Source: Halomonas sp. HL-93
Lineage (GTDB): Bacteria; Pseudomonadota; Gammaproteobacteria; Pseudomonadales; Halomonadaceae
DNA: 64,000 nucleotides
Direction: 5' to 3'
NCBI RefSeq assembly: GCF_900086985.1
Contig: NZ_LT593974.1
Location: 434,001-498,000 of the forward strand
This document shows positions 61,854 through 64,000 of the stretch, one piece after another. The notes beneath the pieces are model-generated. The model ran no database searches, was not told the DNA's origin, and worked only from the letters and a program-made list of their open reading frames with translations. Position numbers and translations under genes: made by a program. Each line of letters begins with the position of its first letter. The stretch's first letter is position 1.

Positions 61854-63374
61854 ATGACGAAAACAACCTCTCAGATGGTAGATCGAGCAGGGCTGATTGA
61901 ATTGGATGTGGGGGATAATGTTCGCAATAGCTCGCGTTTTAACGAGGATATTGCGCCGACCCAAGCAAGCGAGCGAACGTGGACGAAATGGAATATTGCA
62001 GCACTGTGGGTAGGGATGGCCATCTGCGTGCCCACCTACACGCTGGGGGGCGTGTTAACCGCCTATTTTGGTTTGAGCGTGGGTGAGGCCTTGTTCGCTA
62101 TATTCTTGGCGAATGTGATTGTATTGATTCCGTTAACGCTCAACGCCTTTCCGGGCACAAAATTCGGTATCCCCTTTCCCGTGGTGCTGCGCTCGTCGTT
62201 CGGGATTTTTGGCTCCAACGTCCCGTGTTTGGTGCGAGCGCTTGTCGGCTGTGGATGGTTCGGTATTCAAACGATGTTCGGCGGTTTGGCAATTCACCTG
62301 CTGCTATCGGAATTGATACCGGCGTGGGCCGCACTGGGCGGTGTCGGCGAAGTCATCGGTTTCTTTGTGTTTGGCGCGATGAACCTGTATGTGGTCATCC
62401 GTGGTGCAGAATCGATCAAATGGCTTGAGACATTTGCCGCTCCCTTATTGCTGGCGGTAGGTATCGGGCTGATGGTATGGGCGTGGCCACATACGTCAAT
62501 GACCGAGTTGCTGGCGCAGCCGCCATCGCGCCCTGAAGGGGCGTCGGTGTATGGCTATTTCTTTGCCGGGTTAACTGCCATGGTAGGCTTTTGGGCCACG
62601 CTATCGCTGAATATTCCTGACTTCAGTCGCTTTGCCAAAAGCCAGAAAGACCAAATTGTCGGCCAGGTGATTGGGCTGCCGCTGACGATGTTTTTCTTTG
62701 CTGCGTTGGGCGTGGTGATGACCGCTGCCTCTGAAACCTTGGTAGGACAAACCGTGGCCGACCCCGTACGTCTGATCGGCTTTATCGATAATCCCTTCTG
62801 GGTAGTGTTGGCGATGCTGTTGATCATTATCGCCACCATTTCTACCAATACGGCTTCAAATATCGTCTCGCCCACCAATGATTTCCAGAATATTGCACCG
62901 AAGTTTATCGATCAGACTCGCGGCGTGCTGATGACCGGTGCGGTGGGGGTGCTGCTGATGGGCTACGACCTGTTGCAAAAAGCCGGGATCATTCCGCCGG
63001 GAGTATCGCTTGAACAGATGTACTCCAACTGGCTGCTGGGGTACTCAAGCCTGCTTGGGCCGATCGCCGGGATTATGGCGGTAGATTACTTCCTGATTAA
63101 AAAGCAGCGCCTGGATGTGCCCAGTCTGTATATGGATAACCATGCTTATCCGGCCGTCAATATCGCCGGCTTTATCGCGTTTGGCGTGCCCGTGGCGCTG
63201 ACCTTAATAGCACTAACGACAGGTACGATGTACTGGTTCTACGATTACGGTTGGTTTACCGGTTCGGCGCTGGGGGCGATTGTTTACTATATCGCCAGCC
63301 AAGTGCTTTCTACGGTGCCGTCAGTTGGACCGTCGCCAGTAGCTGATAGGGAACCTACGGAGCAACTGCCCTAG
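61854..63374 (+). CDS. NCS1 family nucleobase/hydantoin transporter
   Basis: A 506-residue, 12-segment inner-membrane permease. The N-terminal RFNEDIAPTQASERTWTKWN motif and GCGWFGIQTMFGGLAIHLL (TM3) mark the hydantoin/uracil/allantoin branch (Mhp1-like) rather than CodB. Divergence from the reductive pyrimidine operon suggests uracil, dihydrouracil or hydantoin as substrate. The ATG at 61854 follows GAGGAGAG; an upstream in-frame GTG at 61815 is less likely. Confidence 0.88.
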   Translation: MTKTTSQMVDRAGLIELDVGDNVRNSSRFNEDIAPTQASERTWTKWNIAALWVGMAICVPTYTLGGVLTAYFGLSVGEALFAIFLANVIVLIPLTLNAFPGTKFGIPFPVVLRSSFGIFGSNVPCLVRALVGCGWFGIQTMFGGLAIHLLLSELIPAWAALGGVGEVIGFFVFGAMNLYVVIRGAESIKWLETFAAPLLLAVGIGLMVWAWPHTSMTELLAQPPSRPEGASVYGYFFAGLTAMVGFWATLSLNIPDFSRFAKSQKDQIVGQVIGLPLTMFFFAALGVVMTAASETLVGQTVADPVRLIGFIDNPFWVVLAMLLIIIATISTNTASNIVSPTNDFQNIAPKFIDQTRGVLMTGAVGVLLMGYDLLQKAGIIPPGVSLEQMYSNWLLGYSSLLGPIAGIMAVDYFLIKKQRLDVPSLYMDNHAYPAVNIAGFIAFGVPVALTLIALTTGTMYWFYDYGWFTGSALGAIVYYIASQVLSTVPSVGPSPVADREPTEQLP

Positions 63375-63403
63375 ACGATACGCTGCTGTTCGACCGTTCA
63401 TCC

Positions 63404-63430
63404 CAACACCCGGCTATCTGTCGGGTGTTG
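63404..63430. terminator. bidirectional hairpin, NCS1/LysR
   Basis: CAACACCCG (63404-63412) and CGGGTGTTG (63422-63430) form a perfect 9-bp stem with a 9-nt loop, followed by TTATAT on the plus strand. It lies between converging genes. Confidence 0.65.
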
Positions 63431-63453
63431 TTATATGTGGAGGGATATTCGTG

Positions 63454-64000
63454 TTAAGGCGTATCGATAAAGCTTAAAAAGGCATCAACAACCCGATTGG
63501 GGCGGCGGTCACGGCGTGAAATGAGCGCAAAGGGAATACGGTAGTGTTGGCTTGTGCTATTCAGCGTTCGCATTTTGCCTGCTGAGACCCACTGCGCTGC
63601 CACATGCTCAGGGAGAAAACCAATAAAACGCCCGGTGAGAATCAAAAAAGCCGCGCCCTCGCGGTCAGAGGCAGAGGCGCGTAGGTTGAGTGCCTCGTGG
63701 GCTTGGCGTGCTGCAGCGGGTAGCGGATAGCGCGGCGATATCGCAGGATGGCGCGCAATGTCTGACAACCCTAGGCTGTCACTCTCCTCATTAAAAAGCG
63801 AGTGCCCAGACGCACAATACAAGTAAGAAGGCTCATCGTAGAGGTGCTGGGTGTCTAAGCTCGTGGGCAAATTGACTCCTGGCACTACGCCGACGTGCAA
63901 GTGGCCATCCATCACGCCGCGAATCACCGCGTCCGATGGCTCCATATGAATGTTCAGCGTGACATCGTGCTCCGGCGCGCTGAGTTTGGCCAGCGCATTG
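63454..64000 (-). CDS. LysR family regulator, partial (5' end outside window)
   Basis: The C-terminal 181 residues of a LysR-type regulator; the frame is open to the window's right edge, so the HTH and start lie beyond it. The visible part is the effector-binding domain: AIRGVMDGHLHVGVVP-like first subdomain, then YLYCASGHSLF, GAAFLILTGRFIGFLPEHVAAQW and a final ISRRDRRPN. The effector is unknown. It is next to the NCS1 transporter but convergent, so control of the pyrimidine genes is not assured. Confidence 0.82.
   Translation of the reverse strand, partial: NALAKLSAPEHDVTLNIHMEPSDAVIRGVMDGHLHVGVVPGVNLPTSLDTQHLYDEPSYLYCASGHSLFNEESDSLGLSDIARHPAISPRYPLPAAARQAHEALNLRASASDREGAAFLILTGRFIGFLPEHVAAQWVSAGKMRTLNSTSQHYRIPFALISRRDRRPNRVVDAFLSFIDTP

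Overview
The window reads as the chromosome of a moderately GC-rich, aerobic, probably halophilic gammaproteobacterium, most likely Halomonas or a relative. The basis is gene content and arrangement: pseudomonad/Halomonas-type glycine betaine demethylation genes, phosphatidylcholine synthase, RutR- and HpxO-type nucleobase genes, and DUF1127 and DUF3311 small proteins. This assignment is inference; there is no rRNA, tRNA, CRISPR array or prophage in the window.

Layout. (1) 0.1-14 kb is a glycine betaine to serine/pyruvate block: gbcA and gbcB (divergent), a GlxA/AraC-type activator, glyA, soxBDAG, purU and an L-serine dehydratase, with a TetR gene at the left edge. The dimethylglycine demethylase (dgcAB) is not in the window. 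(2) 14-23.3 kb has an amidase, an M20 carbamoylase, a GntR regulator, a sodium symporter and DUF3311 on the minus strand, divergent from beta-alanine aminotransferase and (methyl)malonate-semialdehyde dehydrogenase, followed by a RutR-like regulator. (3) 23.3-36.5 kb is an accessory island inserted at the 3' end of rutR. It holds two AbiE cassettes (one with a truncated toxin), an AT-rich operon of unknown product (AraC, MFS, amidohydrolase, DJ-1, SnoaL-cupin fusion, group II decarboxylase and two unknown genes, one split by an IS30 element), NUDIX, Lrp and a membrane protein. Two extra copies of the rutR 3' end flank the second AbiE cassette. (4) 36.5-46.4 kb carries HpxO urate hydroxylase, two small heat-shock proteins with a sigma-32-like promoter, PhzF/DUF1127/MocR, a methyltransferase, an oxidoreductase, a VOC protein, Tag glycosylase, phosphatidylcholine synthase, a GNAT and a YbaK protein. 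(5) 46.4-64 kb has codBA, a TetR-controlled RND efflux pair, a chemoreceptor, the reductive pyrimidine operon (beta-ureidopropionase, dihydropyrimidinase, preT, preA), an NCS1 transporter and a partial LysR.

Together codBA, preTA, hydA, the ureidopropionase, the beta-alanine aminotransferase and mmsA spell a complete route from cytosine or uracil/thymine to acetyl- or propionyl-CoA. It is split between two loci about 35 kb apart, with a RutR-like sensor beside the second half. The most novel-looking parts are the rutR-tail repeats that frame the AbiE cassettes and the uncharacterised decarboxylase operon interrupted by IS30.
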